From Bacilli bacterium (GTDB lineage Bacteria; Bacillota_I; Bacilli_A; RF39; UBA660): a stretch of 37,585 nucleotides of DNA. The stretch is from assembly GCA_017397685.1 (NCBI GenBank), contig JAFQID010000001.1, positions 1 to 37,585 of the forward strand, in the 5' to 3' direction. The notes beneath the pieces are model-generated. The model worked only from the letters and a program-made list of their open reading frames with translations, had not been told where the DNA came from and did no database searches. Shown in pieces: positions 18,531 through 25,788 of this stretch (position 1 is the first letter of the stretch; the number at the start of each line of letters is the position of its first letter). Made by a program: the position numbers and the translations under genes.

Positions 18531-19415
18531 TCAGTTTTTTAAAAAATATCCAAGATCTTTAATAACTTTTTCTTTTTCTCTCCATTTTTTTATAGTTTTT
18601 ACATATAACTCAAGATAAACTTTCTTACCTAATAATTTTTCCATATCTGCTCTTGATTCAATTCCAATTTGTTTAATCAAATCACCATTTTTACCAAGAA
18701 TTATTTTACGCAAAGAATCTCTGTCCACTATAATATCTATGTATATATTGCATATATCTTCTTCATCATAAAAATCACTTAGAACACAAGAAATTTTATG
18801 TGGTACTTCTTCATTAGTATATAGAAATACTTTTTCACGAACGATCTCTGCAAGTCTAAAATCAAGCGAAGAAGTAGTAACTTCATCATCAGGAAAGTAT
18901 CTTACATTATCTGGAAGATACTCTTTTAAAACTTTAATAAGTCTATCAACGTTATCATTTTTCTTAGCCGATACAGGAATAATCTCTGCAAACTCATATA
19001 AGTTTTTATATTCATTAATTTTTAATAGTATTTCATCATCACTTAGTTTATCTATTTTATTTAAAATTAAAAATACTGGTTTTTTAACGTTTGCTAGTTT
19101 TTCAAGAATATATTTATCACCTTTTCCAAGTGCAACTGATGAATCAACAACAAATAATAAAATATCTACATCATTAATAGAATAATACGCTTGATAATTT
19201 AAAATTTCTCCCATCCTATCAACAGGTTTATGAATACCAGGAGTATCTACAAAAACTATTTGAGTATCTCCTTCGTTATAGATGCCTTCTACTAAAGTTC
19301 TAGTAGTTCCAGCTTTAGGAGATATGATTACAATTTTTTCACCCATAATAGTATTTAGTAAAGTACTTTTACCTGTATTAGGTCTACCTATTATACTAAC
19401 AAATCCACTCTTCAT
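18531..19415 (-). CDS. era: GTPase Era
   Basis: An essential GTPase that binds 16S rRNA near its 3' end and assists 30S assembly. The 294 residues have the usual form: G1 GRPNTGKS (10-17), the switch region KAGTTRT (34-40), G3 DTPG (57-60), NKID (~121) and the SAK motif, followed by a C-terminal KH domain with ILGKNGDLIKQIG. It overlaps the cdd stop by four bases. The cdd-era pair and ybeY/dgkA upstream are the classical Firmicute arrangement. Confidence 0.98.
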   Translation of the reverse strand: MKSGFVSIIGRPNTGKSTLLNTIMGEKIVIISPKAGTTRTLVEGIYNEGDTQIVFVDTPGIHKPVDRMGEILNYQAYYSINDVDILLFVVDSSVALGKGDKYILEKLANVKKPVFLILNKIDKLSDDEILLKINEYKNLYEFAEIIPVSAKKNDNVDRLIKVLKEYLPDNVRYFPDDEVTTSSLDFRLAEIVREKVFLYTNEEVPHKISCVLSDFYDEEDICNIYIDIIVDRDSLRKIILGKNGDLIKQIGIESRADMEKLLGKKVYLELYVKTIKKWREKEKVIKDLGYFLKN

Positions 19416-19792
19416 ACTAAATCCTCTTTACTAAATGTTGTTTTCATTATTTCATCAAAAGTTAAAACTTTCATCTTTCCACTCTTAGTCATAATATTAA
19501 ATATTACATCCTTATCAAAAAACTCTAAAAATGTTTGTTTACAAATATTACATGGATAACATATTTCATCACTACTTGTCATTAAATATAGTGCTTTAAA
19601 CTTTCTTATTCCATGACTAATCGCATTATTAATCGCATTTCTTTCCGCACAAATAGTACCTCCGAAAGATGCATTTTCAATATTAACTCCTTCAAAAAAA
19701 TCTCCAGATTCACTTTCAACAATAGCTGCAAATTTCATATTAGAATATGGACTATAACTATTATCCAATAATTCTTCTAACTTTTCTCTCAT
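19412..19792 (-). CDS. cdd: Cytidine deaminase
   Basis: A zinc enzyme that deaminates cytidine and deoxycytidine to uridine in pyrimidine salvage. The 126-residue protein is of the homotetrameric class. The zinc and catalytic residues are visible: C48-A-E50 (TICAERNAI) and P80-C81-x-x-C84 (YPCNICKQ). N-terminal SPYSNMKFAA matches the substrate-binding S-PYS-F/KxAA motif. The stop overlaps the era start as ATGA. It lies 11 bases after dgkA. Confidence 0.97.
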   Translation of the reverse strand: MREKLEELLDNSYSPYSNMKFAAIVESESGDFFEGVNIENASFGGTICAERNAINNAISHGIRKFKALYLMTSSDEICYPCNICKQTFLEFFDKDVIFNIMTKSGKMKVLTFDEIMKTTFSKEDLV

Positions 19793-19803
19793 ACTAAACT
19801 CCT

Positions 19804-20202
19804 TTAAAATAAACTTATAACTTTAGGTAAAAAAATTATAATTCCTACAATAACCGCAACAATCGCAAGAATAAATACCGCAGCTGCTGAAGTGTCTTTT
19901 GCTACCTTTGCTAGTGGATGGTACTCCTCAGTTACTAAATCAACAACAGCCTCAATAGCTGTATTAAATAACTCAGCTGATATTACAAGACCTACCGTAA
20001 ATATAAGAAATGCCCATTCAACAACACTTATTTTAAATATAATACCCATAACTATTACAAAAATAGCCATAAAGCAATCAAATGCAAGATTTTGTTCATT
20101 TCTATAAGCATATTTTAGTCCTTTAATTGGATAAGTAAAACTATTTAAAAATTTCTTTATTCCTTTGATATTCTTTCTTTCATCTCTTGACATCATATTC
20201 AT
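19804..20202 (-). CDS. dgkA: Undecaprenol/diacylglycerol kinase (DgkA family)
   Basis: A small membrane kinase; in Gram-positives it mainly phosphorylates undecaprenol, feeding the lipid carrier for cell-wall synthesis. The 132 residues include a soluble N-terminus, FTYPIKGLKYAYRNEQN, and three TM helices. The catalytic ELFNTAIEAVVDLV and YHPLAKVAKDTSAAAV motifs are intact. The ATG at 20202 has GGAGG about 9 bases upstream, inside ybeY, giving a 23-base overlap with that gene. Confidence 0.95.
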   Translation of the reverse strand: MNMMSRDERKNIKGIKKFLNSFTYPIKGLKYAYRNEQNLAFDCFMAIFVIVMGIIFKISVVEWAFLIFTVGLVISAELFNTAIEAVVDLVTEEYHPLAKVAKDTSAAAVFILAIVAVIVGIIIFLPKVISLF

Positions 20203-20629
20203 TTAGAATTTCCTCCTCTAAAGATCTCATAACTTTCTTATCTTCTTCATTCATATGGTCATAGCCTAGAAGGTGTAAAAGACCATGAACAGTTAAATAA
20301 CATATTTCTCTTCTTTCACTATGTCCATATTCTTCTGCCTGCTTTCTTGCTTTTTGAAGCGATATATATATTTCTCCCAAAAATCTAAAATTATCATATT
20401 CAATATCTTTATAATCTTCAAAAGCAAAAGATATAACATCAGTTACATTATCTTTTCCTCTATATTCTCTATTAATTTCTTGTATTTTATTATTATCTAC
20501 TATTAATATATTTAATATTGGATTACAAACATCTAACTTATTAAACGTTATCTTACAAACGTTATCTATATCATCAATAGTTAAATCATCAACAGTCTCA
20601 TCAGTTAAATTAATAATATAATCTTCCAT
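20180..20629 (-). CDS. ybeY: Endoribonuclease YbeY (16S rRNA maturation)
   Basis: A metal-dependent RNase for 16S rRNA 3'-end maturation and ribosome quality control. The 149 residues carry the signature HGLLHLLGYDH with the three zinc-binding histidines H115, H119 and H125. Conserved REYRGKDNVTDVISFAF and LGEIYIS are also present. The usual phoH neighbour upstream is absent; instead a VanZ-like gene and yqfD precede it. Confidence 0.97.
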   Translation of the reverse strand: MEDYIINLTDETVDDLTIDDIDNVCKITFNKLDVCNPILNILIVDNNKIQEINREYRGKDNVTDVISFAFEDYKDIEYDNFRFLGEIYISLQKARKQAEEYGHSERREICYLTVHGLLHLLGYDHMNEEDKKVMRSLEEEILNEYDVKR

Positions 20630-20638
20630 TATTACTCC

Positions 20639-21250
20639 TTATAATACTCCAAAAATGCTTAAGCAATACCCTATAATAACAATTATAAATAAAACACTAA
20701 CTATATTATAAAATACATCTTTTTGCATAAATTTAGGAAGTCTTCTTTTAATCGCATCAAAAGCTATAAAAACTAAAAAACCTATTATTCCACCAACAAC
20801 ATTTAATATTATATCATCAATATCAAAACATCTACCTATAAAATATTGAACAGTTTCAATAATTGAACTACATAGTAATGTAATTATTGTTATTCCTCCA
20901 ACACCTTTTATTCTAGCATAACTAGTTGCAAAATAACCAAAAGGTACAAATAACAAGATATTTCCTATTACTTGTCTATAAAAATTATAACTTCCTATTT
21001 CGTATCTAAATATTTCTTCAAACGGTCTTAAATTAAATCCATTTCCAAAATAAACATCCTGCTCAACAACTAATTGGAATAGTGCAAGTATATATGCAAA
21101 AAATAATAAAGAAAATAATTCCTCATGAAGAACCATTTTTTTATCACTTTTCATAAAATAACTAACTCTAAGTATAATAACTATAGAAAGTACTATCACA
21201 AGCGTAGGCCAAGATAAATTAAGTACCTCTATTAGAGTTTCCTTCATCAT
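20639..21250 (-). CDS. VanZ-like membrane protein
   Basis: 203 residues with about five predicted TM helices. The VanZ-family pattern is clear in the middle: VIGNILLFVPFGYFAT, the SSIIETVQYFIGR segment and FDIDDIILNVVGGIIGF. The family is named after the teicoplanin-resistance accessory protein, but most members have no known role and there are no van genes here. The start has GGAGG 6 bases upstream and overlaps the end of yqfD by 32 bases, so it is translated as part of the yqfC-yqfD unit. Confidence 0.85.
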   Translation of the reverse strand: MMKETLIEVLNLSWPTLVIVLSIVIILRVSYFMKSDKKMVLHEELFSLLFFAYILALFQLVVEQDVYFGNGFNLRPFEEIFRYEIGSYNFYRQVIGNILLFVPFGYFATSYARIKGVGGITIITLLCSSIIETVQYFIGRCFDIDDIILNVVGGIIGFLVFIAFDAIKRRLPKFMQKDVFYNIVSVLFIIVIIGYCLSIFGVL

Positions 21251-22388
21251 ATAATTCCTCCTCTACAACCAAAACCTCTCCAATATTTTCATAAACTTTA
21301 AAAAATATTTCTAATACTATTTTACTACTAAACTCTTCTTTTTTCAAAACTTTTTTGGATATTATATATTCATCAGATAAAAGTTTATTTTTAATCTTTG
21401 CATCAGCCCTTTTAATAGCTTCATTATAAGTTTCTTCTTTACTTAATTTATAGTTTTTATATTCATAAATACTTTTTTCTTCTTTATATAATTTGAAAAA
21501 TAAATATGGTTTATCAATAATTAGTTTTTTATTACTCATAACATTATTAGAATCGTATTTTCCCATTATAGTAAACTCTTTACCAAAAATATCTAAATAA
21601 TAATGATTAATTATCTTTCCAGTATTAATGTATTCAGTAAAGTTATAAGGAACACTTATATTTACCGTATACCATACTTCAGCATATACATTACCTGAAG
21701 CACAAACTTTATTTTTAATAGTATCTTCACCTTTAATTATATTACCACTAATAATAATATCCCCTTTTTTAACATAATCATTTATTGCTTTTAATTTTTC
21801 TCCTTTAGATGATGTAATATGTTTAATAAGCCCATCTTTTTTAGCAACAATATGACAAATATTATCATTTAAATTATTTTCTTTTCCCTTAATTCTTTTA
21901 GTAATCATAATTTCATATTTACATCCAATTTCTTTAATTTCAATCCATTCTAAATCATCTTTGTTTTCTTCAAGTATCTTTTCTTTAATAAAAGAAATTT
22001 CTTCAAAACTTTTCTTTTTTTTATATTTTAAAATATCATACTTCCTTAAAGAATTAGAAATAGTTTCATATAAATTATCATCATCAGTATTAATAACAAC
22101 ATCAAAAATAGTATTTTGTAAAATACTAATTAAAATTATTCCCCAAATCAAACTAACAAACATATATTTATACTTATTAAAAAAATAATATAGTCCTTTT
22201 TTTCCATAATATTTTAAAATAGTACAATCATATCTTCTTCTTATTCTCTTATAATTATCATAACTAGTGTATAAATAATAACAATTATCATGAACTTCCA
22301 AATTATCAAAATCAATTTTATATAAGGTTAAATACTTAATAAAACTCTTCATATTGGTATTAACTTTAATATATACTTTATTCATCAT
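21219..22388 (-). CDS. yqfD: YqfD-like protein
   Basis: 389 residues from the ATG at 22386-22388 (MMNKVYIKV), with AAAGGA about 10 bases upstream. It has a soluble N-terminal ~90 residues, a single TM segment (~MFVSLIWGIILISIL) and a large second domain with ENKDDLEWIEIKEIGCKYEI and DNICHIVAKKDGLIKHI, then VKKGDIIISG, as in the YqfD family. In B. subtilis yqfD is in a sporulation-associated operon beside yqfC and phoH. Whether this organism sporulates cannot be seen here. It overlaps yqfC by 11 bases and the VanZ-like gene by 32. Confidence 0.85.
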   Translation of the reverse strand: MMNKVYIKVNTNMKSFIKYLTLYKIDFDNLEVHDNCYYLYTSYDNYKRIRRRYDCTILKYYGKKGLYYFFNKYKYMFVSLIWGIILISILQNTIFDVVINTDDDNLYETISNSLRKYDILKYKKKKSFEEISFIKEKILEENKDDLEWIEIKEIGCKYEIMITKRIKGKENNLNDNICHIVAKKDGLIKHITSSKGEKLKAINDYVKKGDIIISGNIIKGEDTIKNKVCASGNVYAEVWYTVNISVPYNFTEYINTGKIINHYYLDIFGKEFTIMGKYDSNNVMSNKKLIIDKPYLFFKLYKEEKSIYEYKNYKLSKEETYNEAIKRADAKIKNKLLSDEYIISKKVLKKEEFSSKIVLEIFFKVYENIGEVLVVEEELYDEGNSNRGT

Positions 22389-22617
22389 TAAAATCAATTC
22401 CTTTAATTTTACCGGTAATAAGTAGTTCTCTATTATCAAGTTTTTTTATATTTAAATTATCACCTTTTATAAGTAGATAACTATCAAATAGTTCAATTTT
22501 AATAAAACTATTACTTAAATCAATTACATTTTTATAATTCATAATATATATTTTTCCATTGCAAATATTTATTTCATATTCATTATTATTAATAAACTTA
22601 AAAATATTCTTTATCAT
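22378..22617 (-). CDS. yqfC: YqfC-like protein (YabP/YqfC family)
   Basis: A 79-residue β-rich protein starting MIKNIFKF. It carries the family pattern: a 'NICNGKIYIMNYKNVIDL' stretch, then SFIKIELFDSYLLIKGDNLN and LLITGKIKGIDF. It belongs with yqfD, its usual partner. The start at 22615-22617 has no SD and lies only 6 bases after a -10 box, so the transcript may be leaderless. The open frame extends upstream to 22677, but those codons would read through a terminator stem and are rejected. Confidence 0.75.
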   Translation of the reverse strand: MIKNIFKFINNNEYEINICNGKIYIMNYKNVIDLSNSFIKIELFDSYLLIKGDNLNIKKLDNRELLITGKIKGIDFNDE

Positions 22618-22623
22618 AATATA

Positions 22624-22653
22624 ATTATATTTTTTTAATATTAATAAATGCAA
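22624..22653 (-). promoter_or_regulatory. yqfC-yqfD promoter
   Basis: On the minus strand TTGCAT (22648-22653), an 18-base spacer and TATAAT (22624-22629). The predicted transcription start falls at or next to the yqfC ATG (22617). The -35 box begins in the T run of the upstream bacteriocin terminator. Confidence 0.6.
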
Positions 22654-22672
22654 AAAGAGGGATTTCCCTCTT
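22651..22672 (-). terminator. Intrinsic terminator of the bacteriocin operon
   Basis: A stem AAGAGGG/CCCTCTT (22655-22661 with 22666-22672) with a tight 4-base loop, followed by T-rich sequence on the minus strand. It overlaps the stop codon of the last bacteriocin peptide. Confidence 0.8.
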
Positions 22673-22823
22673 AACATGCTTTTTTAGTAATATGTCTTCT
22701 AAGTGAAGAACCAAGCGCTCTTCCTAGTTCTAGTGCTAGATCAAATGCTCTTACAAGTGCACTTATAACCGCTCCTGATAATGAAGCACCTCCATATACT
22801 AATTTTAATTCTTCATAGTTCAT
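22671..22823 (-). CDS. Double-glycine bacteriocin precursor, peptide 1 (50 aa)
   Basis: A 50-codon gene too short for usual ORF lists. The start has a strong SD (AGGAGG, 6 bases upstream). The leader MNYEELKLVYGG ends in Gly-Gly with the hydrophobic spacing (L6, L8/V9) typical of C39-processed leaders. Cleavage would release a 38-residue peptide, ASLSGAVISALV...ITKKAC. It is amphipathic, with a GxxxG motif (G34-R-A-L-G38), a basic C-terminus (RRHITKK) and a terminal cysteine. Class IIb two-peptide bacteriocins use GxxxG motifs for helix pairing in the target membrane. Its partner is likely the peptide at 22834-22971. Activity is inferred. Confidence 0.85.
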   Translation of the reverse strand: MNYEELKLVYGGASLSGAVISALVRAFDLALELGRALGSSLRRHITKKAC

Positions 22824-22833
22824 TAAATACCTC

Positions 22834-22971
22834 CTAATTACATTTTAATTTTCTAAAATATCCATCGGCAACTCCGATTAAAAAAGCAACTATAAGTCCT
22901 ACTGTACCAAGTATTACTCCTTTACTCGCACCTCCAGTGCAGTTAATTAACTCTTCATTTTTTAAAATCAT
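22834..22971 (-). CDS. Double-glycine bacteriocin precursor, peptide 2 (45 aa)
   Basis: A 45-codon gene with a good SD (AAAGGAG, ~6 bases before the ATG). The leader MILKNEELINCTGG ends in Gly-Gly; the predicted mature peptide has 31 residues, starts ASKGVILGTVGLIVAF and ends RKLKCN. The middle is a hydrophobic helix with two GxxxG motifs (G18-V-I-L-G22 and G33-V-A-D-G37); the end is basic with a cysteine next to last. This fits one half of a class IIb bacteriocin. The gene lies 13 bases after the exporter and 10 before peptide 1. A separate possibility is a signalling peptide, but no kinase/regulator pair is nearby. Confidence 0.85.
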   Translation of the reverse strand: MILKNEELINCTGGASKGVILGTVGLIVAFLIGVADGYFRKLKCN

Positions 22972-22984
22972 ACCGCTCTCCTTT

Positions 22985-25000
22985 CTAAAAATTAATTACT
23001 TCATCAAAACATTCACAAATTTCTTTCTTATGTGAAATATAAATAATGCACTTGTCTTTATATGACTTTCTAATATTTTTAATTAATATCTTTTCTTCAT
23101 CAGGACTAACTTCACTAAATGCTTCATCTAATAAAATATAATTAGATTTTTTAAGTAAACTTCTTGCCACTATTACTTTTTGTCTTTCACCACCACTTAG
23201 GTTGAATCCATTTTCCTCTATCATAAAATTATCGCGTAGTTTATTATTATCTCTAATTTTATCAATATGACATAATTTTATTACTTTCTCATATTCTGTT
23301 TGAGACGTATCTCTAAAATAAATGATGTTATTTTTAAGGGTGTCATTATTTAGATAATTATTTTGAGAAACATAAGTAAATGAGGAGGCTATTATACTAG
23401 CATCTATATCTTTTATATTGATATCATTTATATAAATGTTACCATTATAATCTGTTAGATATTTAAGAATAATTTTAAGTATTGTACTTTTGCCTCTTCC
23501 AGAAGGAGCGTATATCATAATATGTGAATTATAATTTATATATAGATTAATATCTTTAAATAAAATGTCTTTATTATTATAACTAAAAGATAAATTACTT
23601 ATATTAATATCTCCACGAATCATCTGACTATCTTCTTTAATTTCTTCTCCTGAAAACATAATTAAACTATTAATTCTATTAATAATTTCTTTAATATAAT
23701 TAATGTTAGGAAGTAAACTCATTATGTTTTTAATTGGATCAATGAAATATAAAATTAATGAATTAAAAATAATAAAATCACCAATAGTAATATATCCAAG
23801 ATTGATATAATAAATTCCAAATAATATTACAAATATCTGACACAAAGAGATAATAATATCTTTAATTAAATACTCTTTTATAAATAATTTATCATAAGAA
23901 CTATTAGCTCTTATATACTTATTAAAAACCATTTCATTTTTCTTACAAATATCTCCAAGTAAATTAATATTCTTATTAGTTTCATATCCATATATTGACT
24001 CAGAAATGTTTTTATTATATTCATCACTACTCATCTGTACATCATATATTTTACTTTTAGATAATTTATAAAAAATAATGGATATAATAATAAAAATAAT
24101 CATAAAGCATAAAGTAATAATAAACATATTTATATTAATATAACAAAGGAAAAATATACTAAAAATCATAAATAAAACATCAGTTATTACGTTTATAAAC
24201 ATAGAAATAATATCTCTTAACTTATCAATATCGTTAGCCCTGTTTACAACTTCTCCAGTAGCTTTATTTTTAAAGAAAAGATAAGGAAGACTAAATAAAT
24301 GTCTAAAAAATTTGTTATTAAGATTTTTACTTAAAGAATTATTAATAAAAATCAACTTATTCATACGAAAATAATCACAAATACTTTTAATAAAAATAAT
24401 TATAATAAAAATAATAAATACTAAAATATTAAACTTATAATTGTCTATAAAATATTTTAAAATAATATAATTTAGTAAGGACAAAATGATTACAATTAAA
24501 GTAATGAGTGATAGCACTATTATATTTCTTTTAATGCTAAATAAACTGTTAATAAAATATGATTTAAAATTATTTTTAGCGCATCCTATTATTTTTTTAC
24601 ATGGATAAATAACTAATATAGTACCTAAAAACATTTCTTTAAAATTATCTTTAGAAATCTTGACAAATCCAACTTCTGGATCCATAATTAATATCTTCTT
24701 TTCTATTTTGTAAATAACTATAAAATGATACATATTATTTTTAATAACATGAGCAATAATTGGAAACGTTCCAAGACTTATCATTTCATCCATAGAACAT
24801 TTCATACCATATCCATCAAAACCTAAATATCTAGATGCACAAATTATGTTATAGGCGCTTGTTCCATTATTATCAGTTTTCATAATATAAGCTAGTTCAT
24901 CAAGCGATACATCACCTCCATAATGTCTAATAATTGATAATAAACAACTTGCTCCACAACTTTTAAAACTATTTTGTATTACTTCGCACTTCTTAAACAC
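22985..25000 (-). CDS. Peptidase-containing ABC exporter for double-glycine peptides (PCAT)
   Basis: 671 residues from a GTG start at 24998-25000 with GGAGG about 7 bases upstream. The N-terminal C39 peptidase (~1-125) has Q9, C15 (KSCGASC), H92 (YHFIVIY) and D107 (MDP), the full catalytic set. A six-TM ABC transmembrane domain (~150-440) follows. The nucleotide-binding domain has Walker A APSGRGKST (first Gly is Ala), signature LSGGERQK, Walker B YILLDEAFSEV and the H-loop ISHKKE. It cleaves after Gly-Gly and exports the core peptide in one protein. The two small substrates are encoded directly downstream in the same operon. The NBD ends soon after the H-loop, so the C-terminus is short. Confidence 0.95.
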   Translation of the reverse strand: MFKKCEVIQNSFKSCGASCLLSIIRHYGGDVSLDELAYIMKTDNNGTSAYNIICASRYLGFDGYGMKCSMDEMISLGTFPIIAHVIKNNMYHFIVIYKIEKKILIMDPEVGFVKISKDNFKEMFLGTILVIYPCKKIIGCAKNNFKSYFINSLFSIKRNIIVLSLITLIVIILSLLNYIILKYFIDNYKFNILVFIIFIIIIFIKSICDYFRMNKLIFINNSLSKNLNNKFFRHLFSLPYLFFKNKATGEVVNRANDIDKLRDIISMFINVITDVLFMIFSIFFLCYININMFIITLCFMIIFIIISIIFYKLSKSKIYDVQMSSDEYNKNISESIYGYETNKNINLLGDICKKNEMVFNKYIRANSSYDKLFIKEYLIKDIIISLCQIFVILFGIYYINLGYITIGDFIIFNSLILYFIDPIKNIMSLLPNINYIKEIINRINSLIMFSGEEIKEDSQMIRGDINISNLSFSYNNKDILFKDINLYINYNSHIMIYAPSGRGKSTILKIILKYLTDYNGNIYINDINIKDIDASIIASSFTYVSQNNYLNNDTLKNNIIYFRDTSQTEYEKVIKLCHIDKIRDNNKLRDNFMIEENGFNLSGGERQKVIVARSLLKKSNYILLDEAFSEVSPDEEKILIKNIRKSYKDKCIIYISHKKEICECFDEVINF

Positions 25001-25088
25001 TTCTTTACCTCCCTAATTAATATATTCGCTAAAAATAATACAAAACACTTTTAAATTTTGAAAAAAAAATAAAAAAAATACATTTTTT

Positions 25089-25724
25089 TCAAAACATATT
25101 TTTTAAAACATTTACATTATTTTTAATATCTTTATGTAAATAAGAAGCGCTAACAAGCATATCTGCTCCTGCATCTATACAATCTTTAGCATTATTTTCG
25201 TTAATCCCACCGTCTACACTTATTATTATACTGCGTCCTATTTCATTAATTTTATCTCTAAGCAACTTAATTTTATCTAAGCTTTCTTCCATAAACTCTT
25301 GGCCACTCTTACCTGGAGTGACTCCCATTATAAGTACTAAATCAATATATGTTAAATAAGGAAATATCTTATTTATATCTGTATCAGGTTTAATAGAAAT
25401 TCCTACCTTTATTCCATAATTTTTAATTACATTAATAACATTTAATATATCCTCATCACACTCTAAATGAAAAGTAATATATTCATTATTTAATAAAGCA
25501 TAATCTTTTATATATTTAATAGGTTTTTTAACCATCAAATGAGTATCTAACTTCTTACTAGTTAAATCACATAACTTTTTAATCTCATTAAAAGTCCATG
25601 TTTTATTTTCAGTAAACTTTCCATCCATAATGTCTAAATGAACATAATCAACATTGCTTTTATCAAACTCTATAATTAATTTTTTTGAATCAATTTCGCC
25701 AGATAATATTGATCCACTTATCAT
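25089..25724 (-). CDS. rpe: Ribulose-phosphate 3-epimerase family protein
   Basis: A TIM-barrel enzyme interconverting ribulose-5-phosphate and xylulose-5-phosphate. The 211 residues start MISGSILSG, with GGTGATT a few bases upstream; an earlier in-frame ATG adds four residues. Visible motifs are YVHLDIMDGKF, DTHLMVKKP, and ISVDGGINENNAKDCIDAGAD for phosphate binding. The usual MxVNPGFGGQ loop reads MGVTPGKSGQ, a divergent version, so a related sugar-phosphate epimerase cannot be excluded. It does not sit with other pentose-phosphate genes; it lies between ymfH and the bacteriocin operon. Confidence 0.85.
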   Translation of the reverse strand: MISGSILSGEIDSKKLIIEFDKSNVDYVHLDIMDGKFTENKTWTFNEIKKLCDLTSKKLDTHLMVKKPIKYIKDYALLNNEYITFHLECDEDILNVINVIKNYGIKVGISIKPDTDINKIFPYLTYIDLVLIMGVTPGKSGQEFMEESLDKIKLLRDKINEIGRSIIISVDGGINENNAKDCIDAGADMLVSASYLHKDIKNNVNVLKNMF

Positions 25725-25754
25725 AATAATCACCATAATTATAATAACATAAAT

Positions 25755-25788
25755 TTTAAAAAATAAACATATTTAAAAATGTTTATTT
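25755..25788 (-). terminator. Intrinsic terminator after ymfH
   Basis: A 10-bp perfect stem AAATAAACAT/ATGTTTATTT (25761-25770 with 25779-25788), an 8-base loop and a T run on the minus strand. It overlaps the ymfH stop codon. Confidence 0.75.

Noticed and set aside
22618-22677. Upstream extension of yqfC (MLRGKSLFLHLL...)
   Set aside because: These codons are the bacteriocin operon's terminator stem and the yqfC promoter; the conserved family sequence begins at the ATG at 22617.
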